From assembly GCF_007993935.1 (NCBI RefSeq), contig NZ_VITY01000017.1:62001-126000 (forward strand): DNA of 64,000 bases, written 5' to 3'. This DNA comes from Bradyrhizobium macuxiense (GTDB taxonomy: Bacteria > Pseudomonadota > Alphaproteobacteria > Rhizobiales > Xanthobacteraceae). A model generated the notes under the pieces. That model worked only from the letters and a program-made list of their open reading frames with translations. It ran no database searches and was not told the DNA's origin. The number at the start of each line of letters is the position of its first letter. Position 1 is the stretch's first letter. The translations under genes and the position numbers were made by a program. Shown one piece after another: positions 8,968 to 17,369 of this stretch.

Positions 8968-10179
8968 ATGATCGCCACCAGACTAGCCGTGTTCGGGACG
9001 CTCGCAGCCGCGCTGCTGGCCTCCTCGGCCGCATCAGCCCAGGTATCCGACGACATCGTCAAGATCGGCGTGCTGACCGACATGAACGGCCCGGCCTCGA
9101 CGCCGACCGGACAGGGCTCGGTCACCGCCGCGCAGATGGCGGTCGATGATTTCGGCGGCAAGGTGCTCGGCAAGCCGATCTCGGTGATCGTCGGTGATCA
9201 CCAGCTCAAGCCGGACATCGGCGCGACCATCGCGCGGCGCTGGTATGACGTCGATCAGGTCGACCTCATCGTCGACGTGCCGGTTTCGGCGGTCGGCCTC
9301 GCGGTGCAGAACATCGCCAACGAGAAGAAGAAGCTATTCATCACGCACTCGACCGGCGCGACCGATTTCCATGGCAAGTTCTGCTCGCCCTACGCTATGC
9401 AGTGGGTGTTCGACACCCGCGCGCTCGCGGTCGGCACCGCGCAGGAGGTGGTGAAGCGCGGCGGCGACAGCTGGTTCTTCATCACCGACGATTATGCGTT
9501 CGGCCATTCGCTGGAGAAGGACGCCTCCGCGATCGTGACCAAGAACGGCGGCAAGGTGCTCGGCGCGGTGCGGCCGCCGTTTGCGACGCCCGATCTGTCG
9601 TCCTTCATCCTTCAGGCGCAGGCCTCGAAGGCCAAGATTATCGGCATTGCCGGCGGACCACCGAACAATACCAACGAGATCAAGACCGCCGCCGAGTTCG
9701 GCGTCTTCGCCGGCGGCCAGCAGATGGCGGCGCTGCTGGCCTTGATCACCGACATCCACTCGATCGGGCTGTCGGCCGCGCAGGGCCTGTTGCTGACCAC
9801 CTCGTTCTACTGGGACATGGACGACAAGACCCGGGAGTGGTCGAAGCGCTATTTCGCCAAGATGAACCGGATGCCGACGATGTGGCAGGCCGGCGTCTAC
9901 TCCTCCGTGACCGCCTATCTGAACGGGATCAAGGATGCCGGCACCGACGATCCGCTCAAGGTCGCGGCCAAGATGCGCGAGAAGCCGGTCGAGGATTTCT
10001 TCGCCCGCAATGGCAAACTGCGCGAAGACAATCTGATGGTGCACGACCTCTGGCTGGTCCAGGTCAAGACCCCGGCCGAGTCGAAATATCCGTGGGACTA
10101 TTACAAGATCCTGGCCAAGATCTCGGGCGAGGACGCGTTCGGCCCGCCGGACCCGGCGTGTTCGATGGTGAAGAAATAG
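8968..10179 (+). CDS. Branched-chain amino-acid-type ABC transporter substrate-binding protein
   Basis: 403-residue periplasmic protein of the Peripla_BP_6 (LivJ/K-like) family, which in rhizobia often binds aromatic acids, amides or amino acids. The start at 8968 has GGAGGG upstream and gives a signal peptide (TRLAVFGTLAAALLASSA, then ASAQ); the frame is open much further upstream but without family features. Mature sequence: VKIGVLTDMNGPAS, then QGSVTAAQMAVDDFGG, GDHQLKPDIGATIARRWYD and FITDDYAFGHSLEKDA, all standard for the fold. No permease or ATPase gene adjoins it, so it must use a transporter encoded elsewhere. The ligand is unknown. Confidence 0.88.
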   Translation: MIATRLAVFGTLAAALLASSAASAQVSDDIVKIGVLTDMNGPASTPTGQGSVTAAQMAVDDFGGKVLGKPISVIVGDHQLKPDIGATIARRWYDVDQVDLIVDVPVSAVGLAVQNIANEKKKLFITHSTGATDFHGKFCSPYAMQWVFDTRALAVGTAQEVVKRGGDSWFFITDDYAFGHSLEKDASAIVTKNGGKVLGAVRPPFATPDLSSFILQAQASKAKIIGIAGGPPNNTNEIKTAAEFGVFAGGQQMAALLALITDIHSIGLSAAQGLLLTTSFYWDMDDKTREWSKRYFAKMNRMPTMWQAGVYSSVTAYLNGIKDAGTDDPLKVAAKMREKPVEDFFARNGKLREDNLMVHDLWLVQVKTPAESKYPWDYYKILAKISGEDAFGPPDPACSMVKK

Positions 10180-10250
10180 GCCAATAGCGAACAGGGAGTG
10201 GCGAATAGCGATGGCGATGAATCAGATCTTCCATTCGCCATTCGCCCTCT

Positions 10251-11219
10251 TCACTTTGCCACCCCGATCTCGCGGAAATATCTGAGCACGCCGGGGTGGA
10301 TCAGATTGATGTCGGGTGCGGCGGCGACGGTGTTCGCCGCCGTGGTCTCGCAGGCCTGGGCGAGCTTCTTGCAAAAATCAGCCTCGACGCCGTGCAGCGT
10401 CTTCGCCAGCCGGTAGGCGACATCGTCGGGCAGGCTCTCGCGCACCAGGATGTAGCTCCAGGAGCCGACCGAAGAGATTGCTTCCGTCTGCTTCGGATAA
10501 CTGCCGGCCGCGATCGTCAGCGGCTTCAGGAAAGTGTGCTTGGCGCGGATGCGCGCGATCTCGTCCGCGGTCGGTGCGATGAAGCGCGCGCCGGTCGCGC
10601 TCTCGGCCATCTTGCTGAAGCCGGGCCAGCCGATGCCGGCGCCCCACAGCGCCGCGGCGCGGCCGTCCTCGACCATCGCAGGACCATCACCGGCGCGATC
10701 GAGATAGATCGACTTGAAGTCCTCGTCCTGCTTCAGCCCGATGCCGTCGAGGATGTAGCGCGACAGGATCGGCAGGCCCGAGCCCTTGGCGCCGAACGCG
10801 ACGGGCTGGCCGACCAGATCCTGGATCGTCTTGTAGCGACTGTCGGCGCGGACCACGAACATGCCGGGGCTCGAGTACATCGCGGTGAGGATATTCAGCT
10901 TGGTCGCCTTCGGCCGGCCGATGCCCATGAAGGCTTCATAGGACGGCTCGCCCGCAACGGTTGCGATGTCGACGCTGCCGGCCTCGAGCAGCGGAATGTT
11001 CTCGTTGGAGCCCTTGGTGTTGCGCGGCTCGATCGACAGCGTCGGATCGGCTGCGTTCATCACCTCGGCAAGCGCATTGCCATAGAGCGGAAAGCCGCCC
11101 CCCGGCGTCGCCGTGGCGAAACTGATCGTGGTTCTGGAAATGGTCTTGCTCCCCTCTTGCGCCGCCGCACCGCTCGCGAGCAGCAGCGCGCCGGCGCAGA
11201 ACATAACAGCGAATTTCAT
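10251..11219 (-). CDS. TAXI-family TRAP transporter solute-binding protein
   Basis: 322-residue exported protein. The start at 11219 is chosen because it gives a signal peptide (MKFAVMFCAGALLLASGA, cleavage after AAAQ). TAXI hallmarks are visible: ISFATATPGGGFPLYGNALAE, then IEPRNTKGSNENIPLLEAG and DIATVAGEP. TAXI proteins feed tripartite ATP-independent periplasmic carriers. The DctQM-type membrane protein that should accompany it is absent. It is transcribed divergently from the Bug-type binding protein at 11339. Substrate unknown. Confidence 0.87.
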   Translation of the reverse strand: MKFAVMFCAGALLLASGAAAQEGSKTISRTTISFATATPGGGFPLYGNALAEVMNAADPTLSIEPRNTKGSNENIPLLEAGSVDIATVAGEPSYEAFMGIGRPKATKLNILTAMYSSPGMFVVRADSRYKTIQDLVGQPVAFGAKGSGLPILSRYILDGIGLKQDEDFKSIYLDRAGDGPAMVEDGRAAALWGAGIGWPGFSKMAESATGARFIAPTADEIARIRAKHTFLKPLTIAAGSYPKQTEAISSVGSWSYILVRESLPDDVAYRLAKTLHGVEADFCKKLAQACETTAANTVAAAPDINLIHPGVLRYFREIGVAK

Positions 11220-11338
11220 CCCGGGCCTCAAGCATTGCACACGAGTCCAACTATCGTCGCACGGGCGGGGTCGTAGGCAAAGGCAGCGTTTTGTGAAACC
11301 ATGACGGCAACAGTCACAAGAAAATGACGGGAGAGATG

Positions 11339-12307
11339 ATGTTCCGGTTCGCACGTGCTGCCTTGCTCGGTTTGATTTGTTGCATTGCCTCGGTGGCGCC
11401 CTCGTCCGCGTCCGACTATCCGAACCGTCCGGTGCGCTGGATCATCGGGTTTGCCGCCGGCGGCCCGGTCGATATCGTCGCGCGTATCATGAGCCAGTGG
11501 CTGTCAGATCATTTCGGCCAGCAATTCGTGGTCGAAAACCGCACCGGCTCCGGCGGCAACATCGCAGCCGCCGCCGCGATCAACTCGCCGGCGGACGGTT
11601 ACACGCTGCTGTTCGTCGCACCCAACAACGCGATCTCGACCTCGCTCTACAAGAAGCTGCCCTACGACTTCCTGCGCGACACCACCCCGGTCGCCAGCAT
11701 CATGCAGCTCACCAACATGCTGGTGGTCTCGAATGCGATGCCGGTGAAGACGGTTCAGGAGTTCATCGACTATTGCAAGGCCAATCCGGGCAAGATCGCC
11801 TACGCCTCGTCCGGCTACGGCACCTCGGTGCACATGTCGGCCGAGCTGTTCAAGGCGATGACCAAGTGCGACATGCAGCATGTGCCGTATCGGGGATCGG
11901 CCATCGCCTTCCCCGACATCATCTCCAACAAGGTGCAGCTGATCTTCGACAATCTGCCGTCGGCGCTGGAGCAGTCGCGCGGCGGCAGCGTCCGCGCGCT
12001 CGGCGTGACCTCGCCGCAGCGCTGGCCCAGCGTGCCCGACGTGCCGGCGATCGCCGAAACGGTGCCAGGCTTCGAGGCGGTCGGCTTCTACGGCATCTCC
12101 GCGCCGAAGGGCACGCCGCCGGAGATCGTCGACGCGCTGAACAAGGCGGTCGGCGAGGCCCTGAAGGACCCCAAGCTCGTGGCGCGCCTCGCCGAGGCAG
12201 GCGGCATCCCGAAGCCGATGACCCCGGCCGAATTCGGCAAACTGGTGGCCGACGAGACCGAGAAATGGCGCAAGGTGGTGGAGTTCGCCGGCGTCTCGGT
12301 GGACTGA
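11339..12307 (+). CDS. Bug-family (tripartite tricarboxylate transporter type) solute-binding protein
   Basis: 322-residue exported protein. GGGAG at 11329-11333 favours the ATG at 11339 over those at 11324 and 11336. Signal peptide MFRFARAALLGLICCIAS, then SDYPNRPVRWIIGFAAGGPV, the Bug-family first strand and ligand loop. Further family motifs are VENRTGSGGNIAAAA, ADGYTLLFVAPN, YASSGYGTSVHMSAELF and NLPSALEQSRGG. TctA/TctB membrane partners are absent, as is common for the many orphan Bug proteins of alpha- and betaproteobacteria. Ligand unknown, typically a carboxylate. Confidence 0.9.
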   Translation: MFRFARAALLGLICCIASVAPSSASDYPNRPVRWIIGFAAGGPVDIVARIMSQWLSDHFGQQFVVENRTGSGGNIAAAAAINSPADGYTLLFVAPNNAISTSLYKKLPYDFLRDTTPVASIMQLTNMLVVSNAMPVKTVQEFIDYCKANPGKIAYASSGYGTSVHMSAELFKAMTKCDMQHVPYRGSAIAFPDIISNKVQLIFDNLPSALEQSRGGSVRALGVTSPQRWPSVPDVPAIAETVPGFEAVGFYGISAPKGTPPEIVDALNKAVGEALKDPKLVARLAEAGGIPKPMTPAEFGKLVADETEKWRKVVEFAGVSVD

Positions 12308-12417
12308 GGCGCGAATGGCCGTCATGGGCGGACCGGGGCGGCATTGCCGAAACCCGACGCAGCCTGTAAACGGAGCCCGCACCGTTGCCGGCCGCTCCCG
12401 CGGCCCGCAAGGCGGCG

Positions 12418-12493
12418 GGGCCTGTAGCTCAATGGTTAGAGCCGGCCGCTCATAACGGTCTGGTTGCAGGTTCGAGTCCTGCCGGGCCCACCA
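12418..12493 (+). tRNA. ileX: tRNA-Ile (CAT anticodon, lysidine-modified type)
   Basis: Full cloverleaf: acceptor GGGCCTG/CGGGCCC, D stem GCTC/GAGC, anticodon stem GGCCG/CGGTC with loop CTCATAA, T arm GCAGG-TTCGAGT-CCTGC, discriminator A and an encoded CCA. The anticodon is CAT. The body resembles the E. coli minor tRNA-Ile, in which C34 becomes lysidine to read AUA, more than initiator or elongator tRNA-Met. It ends at 12493 and is followed 150 bp later by a terminator hairpin. Confidence 0.92.
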
Positions 12494-12641
12494 AGAGTAT
12501 CAGTGCCGTACTGGGTCCTCGTTGCCCGTCGCGCGACGAACGCACCAGATACGTGTACTTTTCGTTCGTTCGCGAGGGCGTCAGACCAACTCGCAGGATG
12601 AGTCGATGCGACAGTACCTGGAAGATCCGCCATCCGGTTTG

Positions 12642-12661
12642 GCCGTCATAGACGGCTTTTT
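12642..12661 (+). terminator. Rho-independent terminator downstream of tRNA-Ile
   Basis: GCCGTC-ATA-GACGGC stem-loop followed directly by TTTTT (12657-12661) on the plus strand. It most likely ends the tRNA transcript. The leftward gene ending at 12715 lies just beyond. Confidence 0.75.
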
Positions 12662-12714
12662 GACCTGACCGCGCGGAACGCCTGACGCTCGCCATTGCTC
12701 GTGCTGCTCCGCCG

Positions 12715-13521
12715 TCAGCTCGCGGAGGCGGCCTGCACCGCGATCTTGTTCTGCGCGATGATGGCTTCGGCCCGCGCGAGATTTTCCAGGAGGCGCTGGC
12801 TCGTCAAGACAAGGAAATAATAGCCGAACTGCGGGTTCTGGAAGTAGATCTCGAGCAGCTTTTCATAAGTGATGGTTAGAACGTGTCCGTCCTCGATACA
12901 CTCGATGGTCGCGGTCCGGCGGTTGTCAGGCGTGAGGAAACCGAGTTCGCCCATCAGGCGGCCCGGCGGAACATCGACGTTGATTTCAATGACCCGGAAT
13001 CTGCCGGTAACTGTCAGCAGCATTTCGTTGGCTGCGTCACCTTTCTTCATCAAGATTTCGCCCTTGCGGTACTTGCGCTGGGTCATGAACGGCTTGAGCC
13101 ATTCCATCGACATGTCGCCCTGCGTTGCCGTGCGCGCTTTCTTCACCAGAGCGAGCATTTGATGAAGGCGGTAGGCGTTGATGGGAACCATCAGGAGATA
13201 AAGCAGAAACGTTGTGATGGCTCCAGTGAGCGCACCGAAGATGGCAAAGAATACGCAACCGATCATGTTGGCGACTCGGAGCGGGACCATGGTCTGCGTC
13301 AGAAGAGTGGCTACAAAGAAGGCCGCACCGACCAAAGCGAACATGTTTGCCAGGGTGATGTTGTGCAGAAAGATTTCCAGCAGGCGGCTGAAGATGGCGT
13401 TCCAAGTCACGTCATTGGGATCGAGACCGATCTGAATCAGAATCTTCGCGAACCTGAGGTTGTCGGTTGCCGCATCGAGAATGCGATCCAGTATGCTGGA
13501 CACGTCTGCGCTGATCATCAT
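12715..13521 (-). CDS. Membrane protein with cyclic-nucleotide-binding domain
   Basis: About 268 residues from the ATG at 13521; a TTG at 13554 would add 11 residues. The N-terminal half has two to three hydrophobic segments (LANMFALVGAAFFVATLL and VANMIGCVFFAIFGALTGAI, running on into TTFLLYLLMVPIN). The C-terminal half is a cNMP-binding beta-roll: KYRKGEILMKKGDAANEM, then PPGRLMGELGFLTPDNRRTA resembling the phosphate-binding cassette, where canonical RxAT reads RTAT. There is no DNA-binding domain, so a membrane-tethered cyclic-nucleotide sensor is likelier than a transcription factor. The layout recalls Popeye-type proteins. Codon use is less GC-biased than its neighbours. An upstream frame may belong to it (see findings). 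Confidence 0.8.
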   Translation of the reverse strand: MMISADVSSILDRILDAATDNLRFAKILIQIGLDPNDVTWNAIFSRLLEIFLHNITLANMFALVGAAFFVATLLTQTMVPLRVANMIGCVFFAIFGALTGAITTFLLYLLMVPINAYRLHQMLALVKKARTATQGDMSMEWLKPFMTQRKYRKGEILMKKGDAANEMLLTVTGRFRVIEINVDVPPGRLMGELGFLTPDNRRTATIECIEDGHVLTITYEKLLEIYFQNPQFGYYFLVLTSQRLLENLARAEAIIAQNKIAVQAASAS

Positions 13522-14058
13522 TTGGTTTCGCCAAAAAAAAGTTGTGTAAGCCAATGCCGGCAGCGGCTATTCCGGATGAAGCCATTGCGCCCGTCAAGCC
13601 GAACGAAAGACTCGGCGAGCGGAGGTCGGTGAACGGGAATACCGCGACCATCCAGCCTCCTTCAAGCGGCACCGGAATCATCGCAGACATCACCGGGGCC
13701 GGGACGGCGCCACCCCATGCATCGCCAAATATACAGCAGGCGCGCAAGCTTGACCGGCAAGTCCAAGCTCCCTGCCATAGATTCTCGTTCCCATCCCCGA
13801 CTTTTCCGTGACGAACATCACTCCGTGGACTATCCTCGGCGATAGGAGGCGACACGGAGCTGTCGCCCGCCTAACTGCAGCCGACCGGATATTGGGATCA
13901 GCGATGATCCAATCGATCCGGACCGATTCGATCGGCCAATCGTCTCCCTTTGCAAGAGGGGTGGGGATCACGACGAGCTTTCCGCTGCACCGGCACAAGA
14001 ACGGACAGCCGGATCGACCGGCTAGATCGAAACAGGTCACCTTGATGCAGATGCCGTC
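13522..14058. other. 537-bp gap without a convincing gene
   Basis: No open frame here has family features. A leftward frame starting at 13651 with an AAGGAGG-type ribosome-binding site (complement of 13656-13662) runs in another frame into the cNMP gene through an A8 run (13533-13540); see findings. A short inverted repeat AGCCGG/CCGGCT lies at 14007-14023, just past the 3' end of the GlpD-like gene, but lacks a T-tract. Confidence 0.45.
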
Positions 14059-15567
14059 CTAGATGTAGCTCTCGAACGCTAGCCGCTCCGTCGGCGTCAA
14101 ATGCAGGCCGTGCTTGGTGCGCCGATCCAGGAAATCGGCAGGCAACTTGGCCCACTCCTTCGCGCGCAGATACGCCGCCTCGCATTCATAGAAGTCGCCG
14201 CCGAAATGCCGGCCCAGATCGGCCACGATGCGGGCCGCGCCCAGCAACTCGCGCGCGCGCGTCCCGTAGAGGCGGGCATAGTGATGGATCAGCTTTTGCG
14301 GCAGATCGGGATAGTCGCTCGCCAGCGCGCGGGAAAAATCATCGAAGCTGCCGCCAATGTCGCCGCCGGGCAGCGGCCGATCCGCGGTCCAGGCCGGCGA
14401 CAGTTTTGGAAACCACGGCGCGAGGCGCTGCATCGCCTGCTCGGCGAGCCGGCGGTAGGTCGTGATCTTGCCGCCGAAGATCGAGAGCAGCGGCGGCGCG
14501 CCCTCCGCGCCGTGAACCTCGAACACATAGTCGCGTGTCACGGCCGACGGATTGTCGGCGTTGTCATCGTAGAGCGGCCGAACGCCGGAGAAGGCGTGCA
14601 CGATCTCGCTCGGCTGCGGCGGCGTCCGGAAATAGCGTCGCAAGACCTGCAGCAGGTAGTCGGTCTCGTCCTCGCCGATCGCGACGTCCTCGGCACGGCC
14701 CTGATAGGGAATGTCTGTCGTGCCGATCAATGCGAGATCGTCCTCATAGGGATTGACGAAGATCACCCGGCGATCGGTATTTTGCAGCAGATAGGCCTGC
14801 GGCCCGTCCCAGAATTTCGGCACCACGATGTGACTGCCTTTCACCAGCCGCACGTTCTGGGCAGAGTTCAGCCCGGTCACGCCCTGGATGACATCCTGCA
14901 CCCATGGCCCGGCGGCGTTGACCAGCGCGCGCGACCGCACGACCTGCTCCGTGCCGTCGTCGCCCCGCACTTCCAGCAGCCAGAGCTCGCCGTCGCGGCG
15001 CGCGCGCACCGCCCGCGTCCGCGGCAGGATGCGGGCGCCGTTCTGCGCGGCATCGATCAGGTTGAGGATCACCAGCCGGCTGTCATCGACCCAGCAATCC
15101 GAATATTCAAAACCACGCCGGAACTCCTGACGCAGCGGCGCGCCCTCCGGGGCCTGCGACAGATCCAGGCTGCGGCTCGCCGGCAGTTGCTTGCGGCCGC
15201 CGAGATGGTCGTAGAGCAGCAGCCCGGTGCGGACCAGCCAGGCCGGCCGCTGCTCCGGCGAATGCGGCAGCACGAAGCGCATCGGCCAGATGATGTGGGG
15301 CGCGGACGCCAGCAGCACCTCGCGCTCGATCAGCGCCTCGCGCACCAGACGGAACTCGTAATATTCGAGATAGCGCAAGCCCCCATGGATCAGCTTCCCC
15401 GAGCGCGACGAGGTGCCCTCGGCGAAATCATCCTTCTCGCAGAGCAGCACCTTCAATCCACGGCCGGCGGCGTCGCGGGCGATGCCGGCGCCGTTGATGC
15501 CGCCACCGATCACCGCGATATCGACCAGCCCATGATCCCTGCCTGCGACCGGCGCAGCGCCCGTCAT
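14059..15567 (-). CDS. FAD-dependent polyol-phosphate dehydrogenase, GlpD/EryB-like
   Basis: 502-residue flavoprotein of the glycerol-3-phosphate dehydrogenase family. It has an N-terminal Rossmann motif (DIAVIGGGINGAGIARDAAG), the conserved TSSRSGKLIHGGLRYLEYYE and REALIEREVL segments, FEYSDCWVDDSRL, and NAAGPWVQDV further on. These enzymes oxidise glycerol-3-phosphate, or erythritol phosphate for EryB, and pass electrons to quinone. It is the last gene of a ten-gene operon and overlaps the aldolase gene by four bases (ATGA). With an EryA-like kinase and a SorC regulator in the same operon, an EryB-like role on a phosphorylated polyol is more plausible than plain glycerol catabolism. That is inference from context. 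Confidence 0.88.
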   Translation of the reverse strand: MTGAAPVAGRDHGLVDIAVIGGGINGAGIARDAAGRGLKVLLCEKDDFAEGTSSRSGKLIHGGLRYLEYYEFRLVREALIEREVLLASAPHIIWPMRFVLPHSPEQRPAWLVRTGLLLYDHLGGRKQLPASRSLDLSQAPEGAPLRQEFRRGFEYSDCWVDDSRLVILNLIDAAQNGARILPRTRAVRARRDGELWLLEVRGDDGTEQVVRSRALVNAAGPWVQDVIQGVTGLNSAQNVRLVKGSHIVVPKFWDGPQAYLLQNTDRRVIFVNPYEDDLALIGTTDIPYQGRAEDVAIGEDETDYLLQVLRRYFRTPPQPSEIVHAFSGVRPLYDDNADNPSAVTRDYVFEVHGAEGAPPLLSIFGGKITTYRRLAEQAMQRLAPWFPKLSPAWTADRPLPGGDIGGSFDDFSRALASDYPDLPQKLIHHYARLYGTRARELLGAARIVADLGRHFGGDFYECEAAYLRAKEWAKLPADFLDRRTKHGLHLTPTERLAFESYI

Positions 15568-16292
15568 CGTTTGCTGCTACGCCGTTTCTCGGCGCGGCGC
15601 GGCGCCGCCTTTGCCGTCGCACGGGCTTTGTTCGGCTTCGGCGACTGCAAGCCGTAGGTCGAGAAGCCCTTCGCGGTGTCGGCAATCTCCTCGTCCGACA
15701 GGATGATCCGCGAATCGAGCGCGAGCGAGAGGTAGTATTGCCGCGCGATGGTCTCGAGCTCGACCGCGAGCCACATCGCCTTGTCGAGATTGGCGCCGAG
15801 CGCGATCATGCCGTGGTTGGCGAGCAGGCAGCCATTGCGGCCCTCCAGCGCCGCGATCGCATGGTCGGACAATTCCTTGGTGCCGTAGCGCGCGTAGCCG
15901 GCGCAGCGGATGTCGGTGCCGCCGAACGCCGCCATCATATAGTGGCAAGCCGGGATCGGTTTACGCGCGATCGCGAGCACGGTCGCATAGGTTGAGTGGG
16001 TATGGACGATGGCGCCGACATCGGGCCGGGCGCGTGTGATATCAAGATGAAAGCGCCATTCGGTGGACGGCTGCAGCGGCCCTTCCCATGCGCCGTAGTC
16101 ACCTTCGAGCGGCATCGACGCGATCATCTCCGGCTTCATCGAATCATAGGGGGTCGCCGACGGCGTGATCAGCATCCGGTCCTTGTAGCGGGCGGAGATG
16201 TTGCCTGATGTCCCCTGGTTGAGACCCGACGCATTCATCCATCGGCACTTGGCGATGATTGCCTCGCGCAATTGTCGTTCCTCACGGGTCAT
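15564..16292 (-). CDS. Class II aldolase/adducin family protein (FucA-like)
   Basis: 242 residues. Zn-dependent aldolase fold with NQGTSGNISARYKDRMLITP (substrate-phosphate loop), the metal ligands HTH in AIVHTHSTYATVLA, and a third His in LLANHGMIALG. Members cleave ketose-1-phosphates such as fuculose-1-phosphate into dihydroxyacetone phosphate plus an aldehyde, or epimerise ribulose-5-phosphate. The Lys/Arg/Ala-rich C-terminal tail (about 25 residues) is extra. It overlaps the dehydrogenase gene and lies 36 bp after the hydroxyacid dehydrogenase gene. The substrate probably derives from the imported sugar or polyol. Confidence 0.87.
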   Translation of the reverse strand: MTREERQLREAIIAKCRWMNASGLNQGTSGNISARYKDRMLITPSATPYDSMKPEMIASMPLEGDYGAWEGPLQPSTEWRFHLDITRARPDVGAIVHTHSTYATVLAIARKPIPACHYMMAAFGGTDIRCAGYARYGTKELSDHAIAALEGRNGCLLANHGMIALGANLDKAMWLAVELETIARQYYLSLALDSRIILSDEEIADTAKGFSTYGLQSPKPNKARATAKAAPRRAEKRRSSKR

Positions 16293-16328
16293 TCGGACTG
16301 CCTTTCTTCTTCAGCGCAGATTGCTTCT

Positions 16329-17369
16329 TCAGCACGGATTGCGTGGCGGCTCGCCGGCCAGGAAGCGGCGAACCTCTTCGGCCGCCTGCTCGGCGGCCAC
16401 GGTGACGGTACGCACGGAGGCGCCGGCGATGTGCGGCGTCAGCGTGACGTTGGGGAGCTGCAACAGCGGCCAGTCTGCGGGGACGGGCTCGACCGCGAAG
16501 GTGTCGAGCATGGCGCCGCCGAGATGCCCCGATGCCAGCGCATCATGCAGCGCTTCGTAATCGACCAGCGGCCCGCGCGCGGTGTTGATCAGGAACGCGC
16601 CCTGCTTGATCCGCGCCAGCGCGTCGCGTCCGATGAAGCGAGTGGTCTCGGGCGTCACCCGCGCGTGCAGCGTGATGACGTCGGCGCGGCCGAGCAATTC
16701 ACTGAGCGCGACATGCTCGACGCCGTCGTTGCGATCCTGGGCGCTGAGCTGGACATAGGGATCGGCGACCAGGATCCTGCAGCCGAACGCCTTCAGCAGC
16801 TTGGCCACGCGGCTGCCGATCGCGCCGTAGCCGACGATGCCGACCGTCATCTCGCCGAGCTCGCGCCCGGTACGGTCGGCGCGATAGAGATCGCCGCGCC
16901 ATTCGCCGCCACGCAGCGCCTCATGACCGCTGCGGATCAGGCGTGTCTCGGCGAGAATGGCGCCGATCGTGAACTCCGCCACCGCGCTCGCATTGCGGCC
17001 GGGCGTGTTGACCACCAGCACGTTATGGTCGCGCGCCGCCTGCATGTCGATATTAACCGGCCCGCCCCGCGACACCGCGATGAATTTCAGCTTCGGCAGC
17101 CGCTCCAGCATCGACCGCGAGATCGGCGCCAGATGGGTGACCAGCAGCTCGGCATCGCCGATGAAGTCGACGATCTCGTCCGGCTGCCCCATGAATTCCT
17201 TCAGGCCATCGAGCTTCGAGCCAGCGTAGCCATGCTCCATCGGCTCGTCCGGCCAGGGTTGCTCCAGGGAACGGATGTCGACGCCATTGCCGCAGGCGGT
17301 CCGGATATGTTCGGCGAACATCGACGGCAGCATGAAGCGGTCACCGATAATGGCGATGGACTTAGGCAT
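16329..17369 (-). CDS. D-isomer-specific 2-hydroxyacid dehydrogenase (YoaD-like)
   Basis: 346 residues from the ATG at 17369, chosen because the family fold begins MPKSIAIIGDRFMLPS; it overlaps the kinase stop by eight bases. NAD-binding domain with GIVGYGAIGSRVAKLLKAFG, catalytic Arg/Glu/His in the usual places: SRGGPVNIDMQAARD, NTARGPLVDYEAL, TLTPHIAGAS. Enzymes of this family interconvert 2-hydroxy and 2-oxo acids, or phosphoglycerate-type substrates. The pairing with an FGGY kinase parallels yoaC-yoaD of Bacillus, itself poorly understood. Its step in this pathway is unknown; it could handle a C2 or C3 acid made after aldol cleavage. Confidence 0.87.
   Translation of the reverse strand: MPKSIAIIGDRFMLPSMFAEHIRTACGNGVDIRSLEQPWPDEPMEHGYAGSKLDGLKEFMGQPDEIVDFIGDAELLVTHLAPISRSMLERLPKLKFIAVSRGGPVNIDMQAARDHNVLVVNTPGRNASAVAEFTIGAILAETRLIRSGHEALRGGEWRGDLYRADRTGRELGEMTVGIVGYGAIGSRVAKLLKAFGCRILVADPYVQLSAQDRNDGVEHVALSELLGRADVITLHARVTPETTRFIGRDALARIKQGAFLINTARGPLVDYEALHDALASGHLGGAMLDTFAVEPVPADWPLLQLPNVTLTPHIAGASVRTVTVAAEQAAEEVRRFLAGEPPRNPC

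Noticed and set aside
12418..12493. tRNA-Met identity for the CAT-anticodon tRNA
   Set aside because: Lacks initiator features (mismatched first acceptor pair, three GC pairs in the anticodon stem) and resembles the lysidine-type tRNA-Ile more than elongator tRNA-Met.
14007..14023. AGCCGG/CCGGCT hairpin as terminator of the ten-gene operon
   Set aside because: Short stem and no T-tract; not distinguishable from chance in GC-rich DNA.
13690..14040. Leftward 116-codon open frame in the gap downstream of the GlpD-like gene
   Set aside because: No ribosome-binding site, mixed composition and no recognisable domain; overlaps other equally poor frames.
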